A DNA stretch of 43,314 nt from Nitrospirae bacterium GWF2_44_13. GTDB taxonomy: Bacteria; Nitrospirota; Thermodesulfovibrionia; Thermodesulfovibrionales; UBA1546. How positions within the stretch are numbered: the first letter of the stretch is position 1; every line of letters starts with the position of its first letter. Position numbers and translations under genes: made by a program. The stretch is taken from positions 12,231 through 55,544 of the forward strand of contig MHEE01000001.1 in NCBI GenBank assembly GCA_001805105.1, written 5' to 3'. The notes under the pieces were generated by a model. That model was not told where the DNA came from and did no database searches. It saw only the letters and a program-made list of their open reading frames with translations. Below are positions 31,866-39,539 of this stretch, piece after piece.

Positions 31866-33195
31866 AGCGGTATTCATATTGCATCTGCTGCAGAGAGCCT
31901 TCTCTGAGAAGATATGGCACCTTATCTTCAGATATCAATTTAAAAGCATATCTTATCATCTCCTTGTAAAACTCGCAAAACTCAGCCTTTCTGTACATAT
32001 TACCTCTGGCATACATCTCGGCAGGGCATGGCGAGCCGCATATATGCCTGAAGTCGCAGGCGCTGCATTCATCAATCTTCTCCACAGTCCTTGCCCTGAT
32101 TGTTTTAAACGGCTTGGAGTTCATCGCTTTTTCAATTGATGTCTTGAAGATATTTCCTCCTGAAAATTCCTTGAAGCTGATAAATTCGCCGCAAGGAACC
32201 ATATCGCCGTTTGCAGTGATTGTAAGAAATGTCCTGCCTCCGCCGCAAGGGGAGATGTCACACATCATGCGCCTGGCAGAAGGCGATATTATTGCAAGAA
32301 TAACATTTGCAAAGTTGCCCACAACGATCTGCCTGCCGGATTTTTTTGTCAGATCAATCGCTGTCTCAACGGCCTTTATTAATTCTTTTGCAAACTCCTT
32401 TTCATCCGGCTTCTGTTTCAATGCCTGTTTCTGTGTTACCCGGACAGGGTTTAAGAGTATGCACGGCACTCTTTTCTTATGGAGAAATCTAACATGCTCT
32501 GAAAGCTTTTTGACATTGAATTTTGTGACGGTTGAGATTACATTCAACCCTTCATACCCTTTAAACCAGTCTAAGGCCTGAACAGCTTTCTCAAAATTCC
32601 CCCCGCCTTTTGCAGTTACCCTCGAGAGATTGTTTGTACGGGCATCCGGCGCGTCAAGCGATATGCCTACGCCTATCCTGTATTTTTTCATAAACTCCGC
32701 GTCTCTTTTTTCAAGCAGAAGTGTATTTGTCTGAATGCCGAAAACAAATCTATTGCTGAACTTTTTTATGGCGTCAAACAGTATGTCTTTCACCAACAGC
32801 GGTTCAGCGGCATGAAAGACGATTACGGGTTTTTTTCTTGAATCTTTGAAATGTACTGCAATCTTTTCCAATGCAGTGTTGAGTTCCTTCCCTGTCATCT
32901 GTGTGCCCTGTTTTCTTATTTTGGCAGGGATATAACAGTATGTGCAGTTTGCATTACATCTGTCAGTAGGGTCTATGTATACGCAGTTTAAATCCGCATT
33001 GAACCTGAAATCGTGAAGCTCTTTATCGAGATGAGCCTTTTTATTTTTGTACAGCGTTATCAGGTCTTCCGGCAGCAGGAAATCCCCATTGTCATTTTTT
33101 GGCGCAAGCCCCCAGAATACATTGTCGGCATCGAGGACAAGCTTCCAGTCAGTGTTAATATCAGAAAAAGAAAGGCCCCTTTGATTTTCCTTCAT
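31858..33195 (-). CDS. cbpB: Radical SAM/SPASM peptide-modifying enzyme, CbpB-like
   Basis: 445-residue radical SAM protein. The 4Fe-4S/SAM motif CxxxCxxC is DRCNANCTYC (Cys80, Cys84, Cys87). Further radical SAM core segments are VIFHAAEPLL and FGIQTNTLLL. The C-terminal SPASM-type region has clustered cysteines (CDISPCGGG, MVPCGEF, CSACDFRHICGSPCPAEM, FCEF), consistent with auxiliary clusters as in anSME and peptide maturases. A partner peptide gene lies 96 bases upstream. This matches my recollection of the CbpA/CbpB pair near cobalt/cobalamin genes (family label by memory). The ribosome site AAGGAGAT is strong. The chemistry is unknown. Confidence 0.88.
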   Translation of the reverse strand: MKENQRGLSFSDINTDWKLVLDADNVFWGLAPKNDNGDFLLPEDLITLYKNKKAHLDKELHDFRFNADLNCVYIDPTDRCNANCTYCYIPAKIRKQGTQMTGKELNTALEKIAVHFKDSRKKPVIVFHAAEPLLVKDILFDAIKKFSNRFVFGIQTNTLLLEKRDAEFMKKYRIGVGISLDAPDARTNNLSRVTAKGGGNFEKAVQALDWFKGYEGLNVISTVTKFNVKKLSEHVRFLHKKRVPCILLNPVRVTQKQALKQKPDEKEFAKELIKAVETAIDLTKKSGRQIVVGNFANVILAIISPSARRMMCDISPCGGGRTFLTITANGDMVPCGEFISFKEFSGGNIFKTSIEKAMNSKPFKTIRARTVEKIDECSACDFRHICGSPCPAEMYARGNMYRKAEFCEFYKEMIRYAFKLISEDKVPYLLREGSLQQMQYEYRYA

Positions 33196-33223
33196 ATGTA
33201 TATATCTCCTTTTAATTTTTTAG

Positions 33224-33277
33224 AGAGGCAAAACAGCCCCCGCAATAACTAATTATTGCGGAAGTTGTTCTGCCTCT
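33224..33277 (-). other. Long hairpin between cbpA and cbpB
   Basis: Imperfect stem: AGAGGCA pairs TGCCTCT at the base, AACA pairs TGTT, and a perfect CCGCAATAA / TTATTGCGG upper stem encloses loop TTAG. No T-run follows on the minus strand, so it is probably an mRNA stabiliser, a processing site or a partial terminator. It would let the peptide gene be expressed above its enzyme. Confidence 0.75.
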
Positions 33278-33291
33278 GAGGCAGCATCATT

Positions 33292-33432
33292 TTATAACGG
33301 CATTTTCTTGTTCGGAACATCTCCATACATCACAAAGTGGGTCAAACCGTTAGCTGTCTTTGCGCATTTGAGATGGTACGATATGACGCTGGCCCTTGCC
33401 TTCTTTTTAGCCCTGTTTTTGGGACTATTCAA
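33292..33432 (-). CDS. cbpA: Small precursor peptide, CbpA-like, substrate of the radical SAM enzyme
   Basis: 46-codon gene, TTG start at 33432, preceded by AGGAGGTGAAGAAAT, a near-perfect ribosome site with proper spacing. The peptide begins LNSPKNRAKKKARAS (read as Met-start), with a strongly basic first third. The second part is VISYHLKCAKTANGLTHFVM followed by YGDVPNKKMPL. There is a single Cys (residue 23), His20, His32 and a central Gly29-Leu-Thr. It lies between cbiO (20 bases) and cbpB, in the position of a precursor peptide. The resemblance to CbpA is from memory and needs a profile search. No signal peptide or leader cleavage motif is evident. Confidence 0.78.
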   Translation of the reverse strand: MNSPKNRAKKKARASVISYHLKCAKTANGLTHFVMYGDVPNKKMPL

Positions 33433-33452
33433 ATTTCTTCACCTCCTTTCAT

Positions 33453-34298
33453 TCACGATCTGAGAGTTTTCAGTATTTCTCTTCTTGCCTCACCGATGGT
33501 GAGAGGGATTTTTCCAAACGGCATATTGTCTTCATGCCTTAGTTTGTATATTAATTCCGCGATCTGGGGAAGCCGCAACTTCACATTCGCCATCTCATCA
33601 GGCGCTGTAAACACCTCCTCGGGGATACCGCTTCTAACAATATGGCCCTTGCTTAATATATAAAGCCTGTCAAGAAACAAGGGTACAAGGTCCACGCTAT
33701 GCGTGGCCATAACAACAGTTACGCGCTTCTCCTTATTGAGCTTTGTCAGCAGATTCATCATTTTATATTCTCCCATGGGATCTAATCCGGCTGTAGGCTC
33801 ATCAAGCAGCAGTATCTCATGCCCCATTGCCAGCAGGCCTGCAATGCAAATCCTCTTTTTCTGCCCGAAACTGAGATGATGGATAGACTTCTTTGCGTAT
33901 CCTTGCATATCAACATCCTTAAGGGCGTTGTTTATACGGGTGACGACCTCATCTTCCCTGAATCCCATGTTTATCGGGCCGAATGCCACATCCTCAAATA
34001 CAGTAGGAGCGAAAAGCTGGTCATCCGGATTTTGAAAGACGAGGCCAACCTTACTGTAAATCTCTTTTGGGGAAAGTTTTTTTATGTCAGCCCCGTCGAG
34101 ATAAGCGCTGCCTTCAAAATCTTTCACTAAGCCGTCCATTATTTTAAGCAATGTTGTTTTCCCCGAGCCGTTTGAGCCAAGTATGCCGATAAATTCTCCA
34201 TGCGAGATATTAACCGCGATATCAGACAATGCCTGTGTTCCGTCCGGATATTTAAATGAATTTATTTGAACAGACAATCTTATCTTCAAATCTGCCAT
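33453..34298 (-). CDS. cbiO: Cobalt ECF transporter ATPase
   Basis: Energy-coupling ATPase of the CbiMNQO cobalt importer (281 residues). Walker A GSNGSGKTT, Q-loop FQNPDDQLFAPTVFEDVAFG (the NPDDQ form typical of ECF ATPases), signature LSFGQKKR, and Walker B ILLLDEPTAGLDP are present. The start overlaps the cbiQ stop by 13 bases. It ends 20 bases before the cbpA start. Confidence 0.96.
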   Translation of the reverse strand: MADLKIRLSVQINSFKYPDGTQALSDIAVNISHGEFIGILGSNGSGKTTLLKIMDGLVKDFEGSAYLDGADIKKLSPKEIYSKVGLVFQNPDDQLFAPTVFEDVAFGPINMGFREDEVVTRINNALKDVDMQGYAKKSIHHLSFGQKKRICIAGLLAMGHEILLLDEPTAGLDPMGEYKMMNLLTKLNKEKRVTVVMATHSVDLVPLFLDRLYILSKGHIVRSGIPEEVFTAPDEMANVKLRLPQIAELIYKLRHEDNMPFGKIPLTIGEARREILKTLRS

Positions 34299-35038
34299 AC
34301 AAGCCCCATTGCAAATACTAATAAAATTGAGACTGCTACTTCCAAAAACCTGAACGGTTTGTGTTTCAACATCGGGATGTTGCCGTCATATCCGCGTTGA
34401 AGCATTGCAGTTGTTGTGTTCTGGCTGTGCTCAAACGCCTTGAGTGTCAGTGAGCCTGTCAAGGTTCCGAAGGAGCTTAATCCCCGCTTCATATTGGAAT
34501 AACCAAGACGGTTTTTCTGTGCGTTATAGATGACCATCGCATCTTCAAAAAGCACAAAGATATATCTGTAGGCAAACAGCGATATTTCTATAAGGCCCTT
34601 TGGAATTTTAAGCCATGACAACCCTGCCATTATCTCTGTAAATGGGGTAGAAAAACCCAATAAAGCGACAATAGAGACAGCCCCTAAAATCCTGCTGCCG
34701 ATTCTCAGTCCGTCCATAAGCCCGTCTTTGTGTCCTGTTATGGTGATGCCCCACATCTTTATTGAGAACATAGTCTCCTGTCCTGAAAACAGGAGTTTAA
34801 GCAATATCACAACAGATGCGATAAACACAGGCTCTGAAAATCTCAGAAGAAATACCTTAAAAGGTATCTCCATCCTTATACAAAGGCAAAGGCTTATGCC
34901 TAATATGAGCAGAGGGAACACAAGCCCTTTATAGCTCAATACCATTGCTAAAACAAAGAGGCTGACGCCGAGTTTTAGCCTTGCGTCAACCTGCGAAAGC
35001 AAGTGGTCTTTTTTGAAATATTCGCTAAATATTTCCAT
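34286..35038 (-). CDS. cbiQ: Cobalt ECF transporter T component
   Basis: Transmembrane coupling subunit (250 residues, about five to six hydrophobic helices). It has the N-terminal amphipathic start and DARLKLGVSLFVL typical of CbiQ. Coupling-helix motifs of the Ala-Arg-Gly type are represented by NAQKNRLGYSNM and MLQRGYDGNIP (QRG instead of ARG). It overlaps cbiN (13 bases) and cbiO (13 bases). Confidence 0.94.
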   Translation of the reverse strand: MEIFSEYFKKDHLLSQVDARLKLGVSLFVLAMVLSYKGLVFPLLILGISLCLCIRMEIPFKVFLLRFSEPVFIASVVILLKLLFSGQETMFSIKMWGITITGHKDGLMDGLRIGSRILGAVSIVALLGFSTPFTEIMAGLSWLKIPKGLIEISLFAYRYIFVLFEDAMVIYNAQKNRLGYSNMKRGLSSFGTLTGSLTLKAFEHSQNTTTAMLQRGYDGNIPMLKHKPFRFLEVAVSILLVFAMGLVWQI

Positions 35039-35360
35039 ATTCTTTATTCTTTACTTTTTGTCTTTTATTTCCTATCAGTTCCTTCCAGTAATATCCTGCT
35101 ACAAAACCCCCAACCGAGCCTGCAAGCAGAAAGACAAAAAGAAGCAAGTCGCCCTGGTCTGTGTTTATGAACGGCTCCCTTGCCTCCCTGCCGTGCTCCT
35201 TTGCGAATTTTTCTATAACTGATTCGTCCACGCCGGTCCATTTGCCTTCTTCAGCAAATACGGCTGTGAAAGGCAACAGAAGGTAGCAAATCAGCACAAA
35301 AAATAATAAAAAAATCACTCCAAAACTTTGAACTTTGAACTTTGAACTTTGAATTTTCAT
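35025..35360 (-). CDS. cbiN: CbiN-like small component of the cobalt transporter
   Basis: 111-residue protein with two membrane helices around a short extracytoplasmic loop. The loop and second helix, GVDESVIEKFAKEHG then DQGDLLLFVFLLAGSVGGFVAGYYWKEL (written in two parts here), follow the CbiN pattern of an acidic loop and a SLLFALQAA-like helix. Sequence match is weak, so position between cbiM and cbiQ carries much of the call. The N-terminus MKIQSSKFKVQS is encoded by a heptamer repeat and is identical for ten residues to that of CbiM. The start overlaps the cbiM stop (ATGA). Confidence 0.75.
   Translation of the reverse strand: MKIQSSKFKVQSFGVIFLLFFVLICYLLLPFTAVFAEEGKWTGVDESVIEKFAKEHGREAREPFINTDQGDLLLFVFLLAGSVGGFVAGYYWKELIGNKRQKVKNKEYGNI
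35325..35360 (-). repeat. Heptamer repeat forming the cbiN start
   Basis: On the minus strand, four AAAGTTC/AAAATTC units. The array includes the bases at and directly after the ATG, so the first dozen codons of cbiN are repeat sequence. Confidence 0.88.
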
Positions 35361-36121
35361 ATAGCCTCCCCGGGTTTTAAAACACGCATTTTCACAAGAA
35401 GGTCGGGGCGCTTTTTATAAAGCAGAACAACCATGCCTGCTGTCATTGCACCTTCAAGGATTCCCAGCGGAAGCTGAGTCGGAATAAATGCGATAAGTAT
35501 CTTTGTGAATAGAGGCATGAATGCTGAATCACCTTTTATGCCTGATGCAAGCTCGACAGATGTTGTCAAATATGTTGCCCAGTCTGCAAAGAGACCTGCC
35601 ATGAATCCTGAAACTGCAATATTCACCTTTATCGAGCGTAACGCCCTAAAAGTCAAGAACCCTGCAAATGAGCCCATAACGCCCATAGAAACTATGTCTG
35701 CGCCCCATGTGCTTAAGCCTCCGTGCGCAAGGAAGAGTGCCTGAATCAACAGAGCAACTGCTGTAATCAATATGCTAATAGCAGGACCAAGGAGTATGCC
35801 TGATATGCCTGTCCCGCATGGATGTGAGCAGGTGCCTGCAGTCGGTACCGGTATCGGCATGCACGAGATTATAAATACAACAGCAGCCATTAATCCGACG
35901 AGGGGCTTAAATGAAAGATCAACCGAAGAGAGCTTCTTCAGCTTATATAATCCCCATGCCACAAATGGAACCGCGATAGCAGACCAGAGCAAGGCCCAGT
36001 TAAAAGGCAGTATGCCCTCAGAGATATGCATTGCATGAGCATTAGAAGCAGTGAATAGCGAATAGTGAACAGTGAACAGTGAAAGAATAAAAACCTTGAA
36101 TTTTGAACTTTGAATTTTCAT
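35357..36121 (-). CDS. cbiM: Cobalt ECF transporter substrate-binding membrane component
   Basis: S-component that binds Co(II) (254 residues, multi-pass). The mature N-terminus MHISEGILP contains the metal-binding Met-His motif that is essential in CbiM. Other signatures are PVPTAGTCSHPCGTGISGILLGP, HGGLSTWGADIVSMGV and THL-like substitutions downstream. Before MHISEG stands a signal-peptide-like region of about 30 residues ending SNAHA, mostly encoded by a composite repeat (MKIQSSKFKV and LFTVHYSLFT). The ATG at 36121 has a strong ribosome site, AGGAGGAATT. Confidence 0.95.
   Translation of the reverse strand: MKIQSSKFKVFILSLFTVHYSLFTASNAHAMHISEGILPFNWALLWSAIAVPFVAWGLYKLKKLSSVDLSFKPLVGLMAAVVFIISCMPIPVPTAGTCSHPCGTGISGILLGPAISILITAVALLIQALFLAHGGLSTWGADIVSMGVMGSFAGFLTFRALRSIKVNIAVSGFMAGLFADWATYLTTSVELASGIKGDSAFMPLFTKILIAFIPTQLPLGILEGAMTAGMVVLLYKKRPDLLVKMRVLKPGEAI
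36049..36121 (-). repeat. Composite heptamer repeat forming the CbiM signal region
   Basis: On the minus strand: AAAATTC/AAAGTTC units, core GGTTTTTATTCTTT, then five TCACTGT/TCACTAT/TCGCTAT-type units. It begins at the start codon of cbiM and encodes most of the N-terminal extension. Its first arm is the same as the array at the start of cbiN. Confidence 0.9.
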
Positions 36122-36129
36122 AATTCCTC

Positions 36130-36906
36130 CTAAAATCTCCATGCAATGCCTGCAAGGATTGCATAATCTGTTTCTGGTTTATTAAGGCCTCCCCTGATAC
36201 CAAAATCTATATCAAAGTTCTTAGATATGGAATAAATCAAACCGCCCAAAATAAATGCAGGGTCTATGTTTGATGTCTTATCAGGATTCCTTTCTGTGCC
36301 TATATTCGCAACTGCCTTGAGGTTTTTAACAACCTCAACCTCTGATGCAAGGGATATATGCCATATCTCTATCCTCTCGTTGTTTCTGTTTTCATTTCTC
36401 TTGTATCCCAAGTTGAAATGAAATGCCCACGGCTCTGCTTCCTTTGTTGTAATAAAAAAGAGGCTGTATGCTGTTCTGCCTGTGCCCAATCCCCTCTTCC
36501 TGTTTCCTGTTGGAAGAGTGATTCCAGGTTTTAAGGCAAGGCTTAAGCCGTCTTTTTCAAAAAATTTCCACTTTGACTCTATGGATATATCAGAGATTCC
36601 GTCCTCTGCTTTTGTTGACTCCGGTTCGGTGTCTGTGGCAGGGGTCTTTGTCCGTATATACTGATACGGGATGTCAAGAATAATGTCCATATTCTCTGAT
36701 GCTCCGTATGTTAGTGTTGTTGCCATCTTGGTAGTATTTTTTTCATCGTCAACACCATATTTCTCATTTCCATGCTCTCCATTAACCTCAAGCTGATATT
36801 TCCCCTTCCCCTGTGTGCCTGTGTCGTCTGTTATTAAGGGGTGTGCAGCAAATGCAACTTCACACCACAATATCACAATAACTGCTGTAAAGTTTTTTTT
36901 AAACAT
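36130..36906 (-). CDS. Outer-membrane transporter-like protein under B12 riboswitch control
   Basis: 258 residues with a signal peptide (cleavage near EVAFA) and a beta-barrel pattern. The mature start AHPLITDDTGTQGKGKYQLEV and the strands SENMDIILDIPYQYI and LKPGITLPTGNRKRGLG resemble the MetA-pathway/DUF3187-like outer-membrane transporter family; the C-terminal strand ends GIAWRF with terminal Phe. The ATG at 36906 is preceded by AAAGGAGAAAAA, better than the ATG 15 bases upstream. It lies between a cobalamin riboswitch and cbiM. A role in cobalt or corrinoid passage through the outer membrane is inferred from context; no TonB box is seen. Confidence 0.82.
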   Translation of the reverse strand: MFKKNFTAVIVILWCEVAFAAHPLITDDTGTQGKGKYQLEVNGEHGNEKYGVDDEKNTTKMATTLTYGASENMDIILDIPYQYIRTKTPATDTEPESTKAEDGISDISIESKWKFFEKDGLSLALKPGITLPTGNRKRGLGTGRTAYSLFFITTKEAEPWAFHFNLGYKRNENRNNERIEIWHISLASEVEVVKNLKAVANIGTERNPDKTSNIDPAFILGGLIYSISKNFDIDFGIRGGLNKPETDYAILAGIAWRF

Positions 36907-36931
36907 TTTTTCTCCTTTCATCGAGGTTTTT

Positions 36932-37074
36932 GGAATGAGAGGTCTCCTGACTTAGGGCTGCCTACTTGCTAACCTTCCCATCTCGATTTATCGGGACAGT
37001 GGCTTAATAGCGTTCGTTCCCATCACAGTTGCGGAACAGCAGAGGATTTTCACCCCTTTCCGATTCATCATTCC
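36932..37074 (-). ncRNA. Cobalamin riboswitch
   Basis: Minus-strand leader with the canonical B12 box AAGTCAGGAGACC (36953-36941), core elements GGGGTGAAAATCC, GCCACTG (37003-36997) and GGGAAGG (36979-36973), and a closing P1 stem GGAATGA/TCATTCC. The start codon of the OM protein lies only 26 bases past P1 and there is no terminator, so control is most likely at translation initiation. Target: the OM protein and probably cbiMNQO and genes behind them. Confidence 0.96.
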
Positions 37075-37119
37075 ATGTTTTTACGATTTGTCCTCTCTTG
37101 TTCTAAAACAGCGCTTATC

Positions 37120-38121
37120 TCACATATCACCTCCTTCCGCTATTTTTAACAATGCATTAACTATAGCTGCAGCTATAGGGCTGCCGCCTTTTCTGCTTAA
37201 GTTAGTGATAAACGGGAACTTTTGCGCTGATAGCAGTGCCTTTGATTCAAGCGCCTTAACAAAACCGACAGGAACACCGATAACCAGTGACGAGCGATGA
37301 GGGACCAGCGACGAGTTAGTGAAAATATCAATCACTTTTAATAATGCGGTTGGTGCGTTTCCTATGGCAATAATGCCGATGTTATTGTTTTCTTTTAACG
37401 CTGACTCAATTCCCATCTCTGCTTTTGTTTTATTTTCTGAATTTTGAGTTTTGAATTTTGAGTTTTGAATTTTACAAATGACTTCTCCGCCCCATTTTTT
37501 TAGCAGTTTTTTATTTATTCCTGCTTTCACCATTTCAACGTCAGTAAGAATGTTTTTGCCTGCCCTTATCGCATTGATTCCTGTAGTTATGGCATCAGGA
37601 TGAAAGACAAGGGTCTTCTTAAATTCGAAGTCAGCAGTTGTATGAATCACCCGTTTTATAATCGGTAATTGCTCCTGCGGCATATCGCTTAAATCTGTTT
37701 CACCAGAAAGGATTTCAAAACTCTTCTCTTCAATCTCCGCTGGCAGAAGAGCTCCGGCTGTCTTAATCCTTTCAGCTATTACCTGAACCAGTTTTTCGTG
37801 AATACCGAGAGGCTCTGTATAAATAAATTCAACATCAGGATACATTTTTTCAGCTTCCTTTATCATTTCAGGGATGTCTTTTGTCACATGCATTCCACTG
37901 ATAAGGAAATAGGGATGGATTATTATTTTTTTAGCTCCATTGCGAACACTCTCCTTAATCGTATCCGATAACTCAGGCTTTGCAAACTGCAGATATGCAA
38001 CCTTTACACATCCTTTGCTGCAATCAGGGTGAATCATGCTGTGTAAAAACCTTCCTATTGTTTCTATATTGTTCGCATCTTTCTTGGGGCTGCCGTGCCC
38101 TATGAGTATTATGCTTTCCAT
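37120..38121 (-). CDS. cbiXC: CbiX-CbiC fusion: sirohydrochlorin cobaltochelatase / precorrin-8X methylmutase
   Basis: 333 residues. Residues 1-about 125 are the small CbiX chelatase that inserts cobalt: ILIGHGSPKKDAN with the catalytic His, and IIHPYFLISGMHVTKDIPE with the second His. Residues about 135-333 are CbiC, which moves the C-11 methyl to C-12: KRVIHTTADFEF (catalytic His), NILTDVEMVKAGI, IGVPVGFVKALESK and GGSPIAAAIVNALL. Two repeats sit in CbiC, encoding KIQNSKFKTQNSENK and NSSLVPHRSSL. The ATG at 38121 has the site GGAGCAAAA; the longer frame lies inside cbiA. Stop precedes the riboswitch by 45 bases. Confidence 0.94.
   Translation of the reverse strand: MESIILIGHGSPKKDANNIETIGRFLHSMIHPDCSKGCVKVAYLQFAKPELSDTIKESVRNGAKKIIIHPYFLISGMHVTKDIPEMIKEAEKMYPDVEFIYTEPLGIHEKLVQVIAERIKTAGALLPAEIEEKSFEILSGETDLSDMPQEQLPIIKRVIHTTADFEFKKTLVFHPDAITTGINAIRAGKNILTDVEMVKAGINKKLLKKWGGEVICKIQNSKFKTQNSENKTKAEMGIESALKENNNIGIIAIGNAPTALLKVIDIFTNSSLVPHRSSLVIGVPVGFVKALESKALLSAQKFPFITNLSRKGGSPIAAAIVNALLKIAEGGDM
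37284..37319 (-). repeat. Heptamer repeat in the CbiC domain (first)
   Basis: Five units of the CAGTGAC/GAGCGAT/GAGGGAC/CAGCGAC type. It encodes NSSLVPHRSSL just before the conserved IGVPVGF motif. Confidence 0.82.
37437..37474 (-). repeat. Heptamer repeat in the CbiC domain (second)
   Basis: Five alternating TGAATTT/TGAGTTT units, followed on the minus strand by GAAAATAAAAC. It encodes KIQNSKFKTQNSENK. Confidence 0.88.
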
Positions 38122-39539
38122 TTTTGCTCCATTATGTGATTTAGGAAATTCCATGCAATTTCAGAGTTGCTTCCAAAGTGTATGTGAATATAATTTGCAA
38201 GGGTATTTTTAAATGTATAGCCTTCATCCCGATTATTGTTAAGTAACGAGTAACAAGTGACGAGTGACAAGTTTTTGGAGTCCTTTTTATTCTTTAACTC
38301 GTAACTCATAACTCCTAACTCATAACTGTTGTTAACTATCTCCGAATAATGAAACTCGTGCCCTTTCAATTTATCTCCTTCTTTGCCGAGAATACAGTCT
38401 TCTTTTAATAGAATCTCTCTATAGCCAAGATGCGATCTCCCCTTTTTCATCTCTGTCTCAAAAGGAAAGACCCCGGCCATTTCAAAGAACTTTCCGTTAA
38501 AATCATAAATGCCTTTTGACAGATACATCAGCCCGCCGCATTCAGCATATATCGGCTTGCCGGAATTTGCCCAGCCATTAATTGATTTCATCATCGATGT
38601 GTTTTTAGATAGTTCCTCTGCATAAAGCTCAGGATAGCCTCCGCCGATGTATATAGCATCTGCTTTATCAGGGATTGCCGAATCAGATAAGGGGCTGAAT
38701 GCAATTATCTCTGCCCCGGCATTTTTCAATAAATCCAGATTATCTTCATAATAAAAACAGAAAGCCTTGTCATAGGCAACTGCGATTTTTATTGCCGATG
38801 TCGGGGACTGTTCCGATTCTACGGTTGCACCCGTAAATCTGGGATAGTCCCCGACATGTCCATTCTTCCGAGAATGAAGCGGAGGGTAATCATCCATGAC
38901 AAGAATCGCTTCCATATCTATATGCTCCAAAACCGTATCCGCAAGTTTAGCAATATTCTCTTTAGCAATAGGTGTTTCCTCTGCGACTGTCAGCCCAAGA
39001 TGCCTGTGTGGTATCTCAAAATCCAAATCTCTCGGCAGGTACCCTAATACTGTTACATCCTCCTGCACACTGTCTTTCAGTCTCTTGAAATGATTATCTG
39101 ATGCCACACGGTTAAAAATGACGCCAGCTATCCGAATCGGTGAATAAGAAACAAACCCTCTCACAATCGCTCCTGCACTCTCGGCCATTCCATAGGCGTC
39201 AACAACTAAAATTACAGGCAGTTTAAGCAGTCCTACCAGCTTTGCCGTGCTGTGTTCACCGTCATACATTCCCATAACGCCTTCGATGATTGATATGTCC
39301 GCATCAGCCGCGTATTTATAGAAACACTCTTTGACATATTCCTGTCCGCACATCCATATATCAAGGTTTCTTGAATGTCTGCCTGTAACAAGCCTGTGAA
39401 GTCCTGTGTCAATGAAATCAGGGCCGGCCTTGAACGGCTGGACTTTCAACCCCCTTTTTTTCAAGGCAGCCATAAGTCCAAGCGTTATAGTCGTTTTTCC
39501 GCACCCGCTGTGAGTGCCTGCTATCACTAAACCCCGCAT
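38109..39539 (-). CDS. cbiA: Cobyrinic acid a,c-diamide synthase
   Basis: ATP- and glutamine-dependent amidation of the a and c side chains (476 residues). The N-terminal dethiobiotin-synthetase-like domain has GTHSGCGKTTITLGL and FKAGPDFIDTGLH. The C-terminal class I amidotransferase domain has GGYPELYAEELS and YAECGGLMYL with the nucleophile Cys, and HEFHYSEI. A composite repeat encodes NSYELGVMSYELKNKKDS and CYSLLNNN near the C-terminus, between HEFHYSEI and GYTFKN. It overlaps cobD and cbiX-cbiC at its two ends. Confidence 0.96.
   Translation of the reverse strand: MRGLVIAGTHSGCGKTTITLGLMAALKKRGLKVQPFKAGPDFIDTGLHRLVTGRHSRNLDIWMCGQEYVKECFYKYAADADISIIEGVMGMYDGEHSTAKLVGLLKLPVILVVDAYGMAESAGAIVRGFVSYSPIRIAGVIFNRVASDNHFKRLKDSVQEDVTVLGYLPRDLDFEIPHRHLGLTVAEETPIAKENIAKLADTVLEHIDMEAILVMDDYPPLHSRKNGHVGDYPRFTGATVESEQSPTSAIKIAVAYDKAFCFYYEDNLDLLKNAGAEIIAFSPLSDSAIPDKADAIYIGGGYPELYAEELSKNTSMMKSINGWANSGKPIYAECGGLMYLSKGIYDFNGKFFEMAGVFPFETEMKKGRSHLGYREILLKEDCILGKEGDKLKGHEFHYSEIVNNSYELGVMSYELKNKKDSKNLSLVTCYSLLNNNRDEGYTFKNTLANYIHIHFGSNSEIAWNFLNHIMEQKWKA
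38238..38335 (-). repeat. Composite heptamer repeat in cbiA
   Basis: On the minus strand: five AGTTATG/AGTTAGG/AGTTACG units, spacer AAAGAATAAAAAGGACTCC, then five TCACTCG/TTACTCG-type units. At nearly 100 bp it is the longest copy of the composite plan in the window. Confidence 0.9.

Noticed and set aside
25134-38335. Heptamer tracts considered as CRISPR arrays
   Set aside because: The units are 7-8 bp without spacers, and no cas genes are present.
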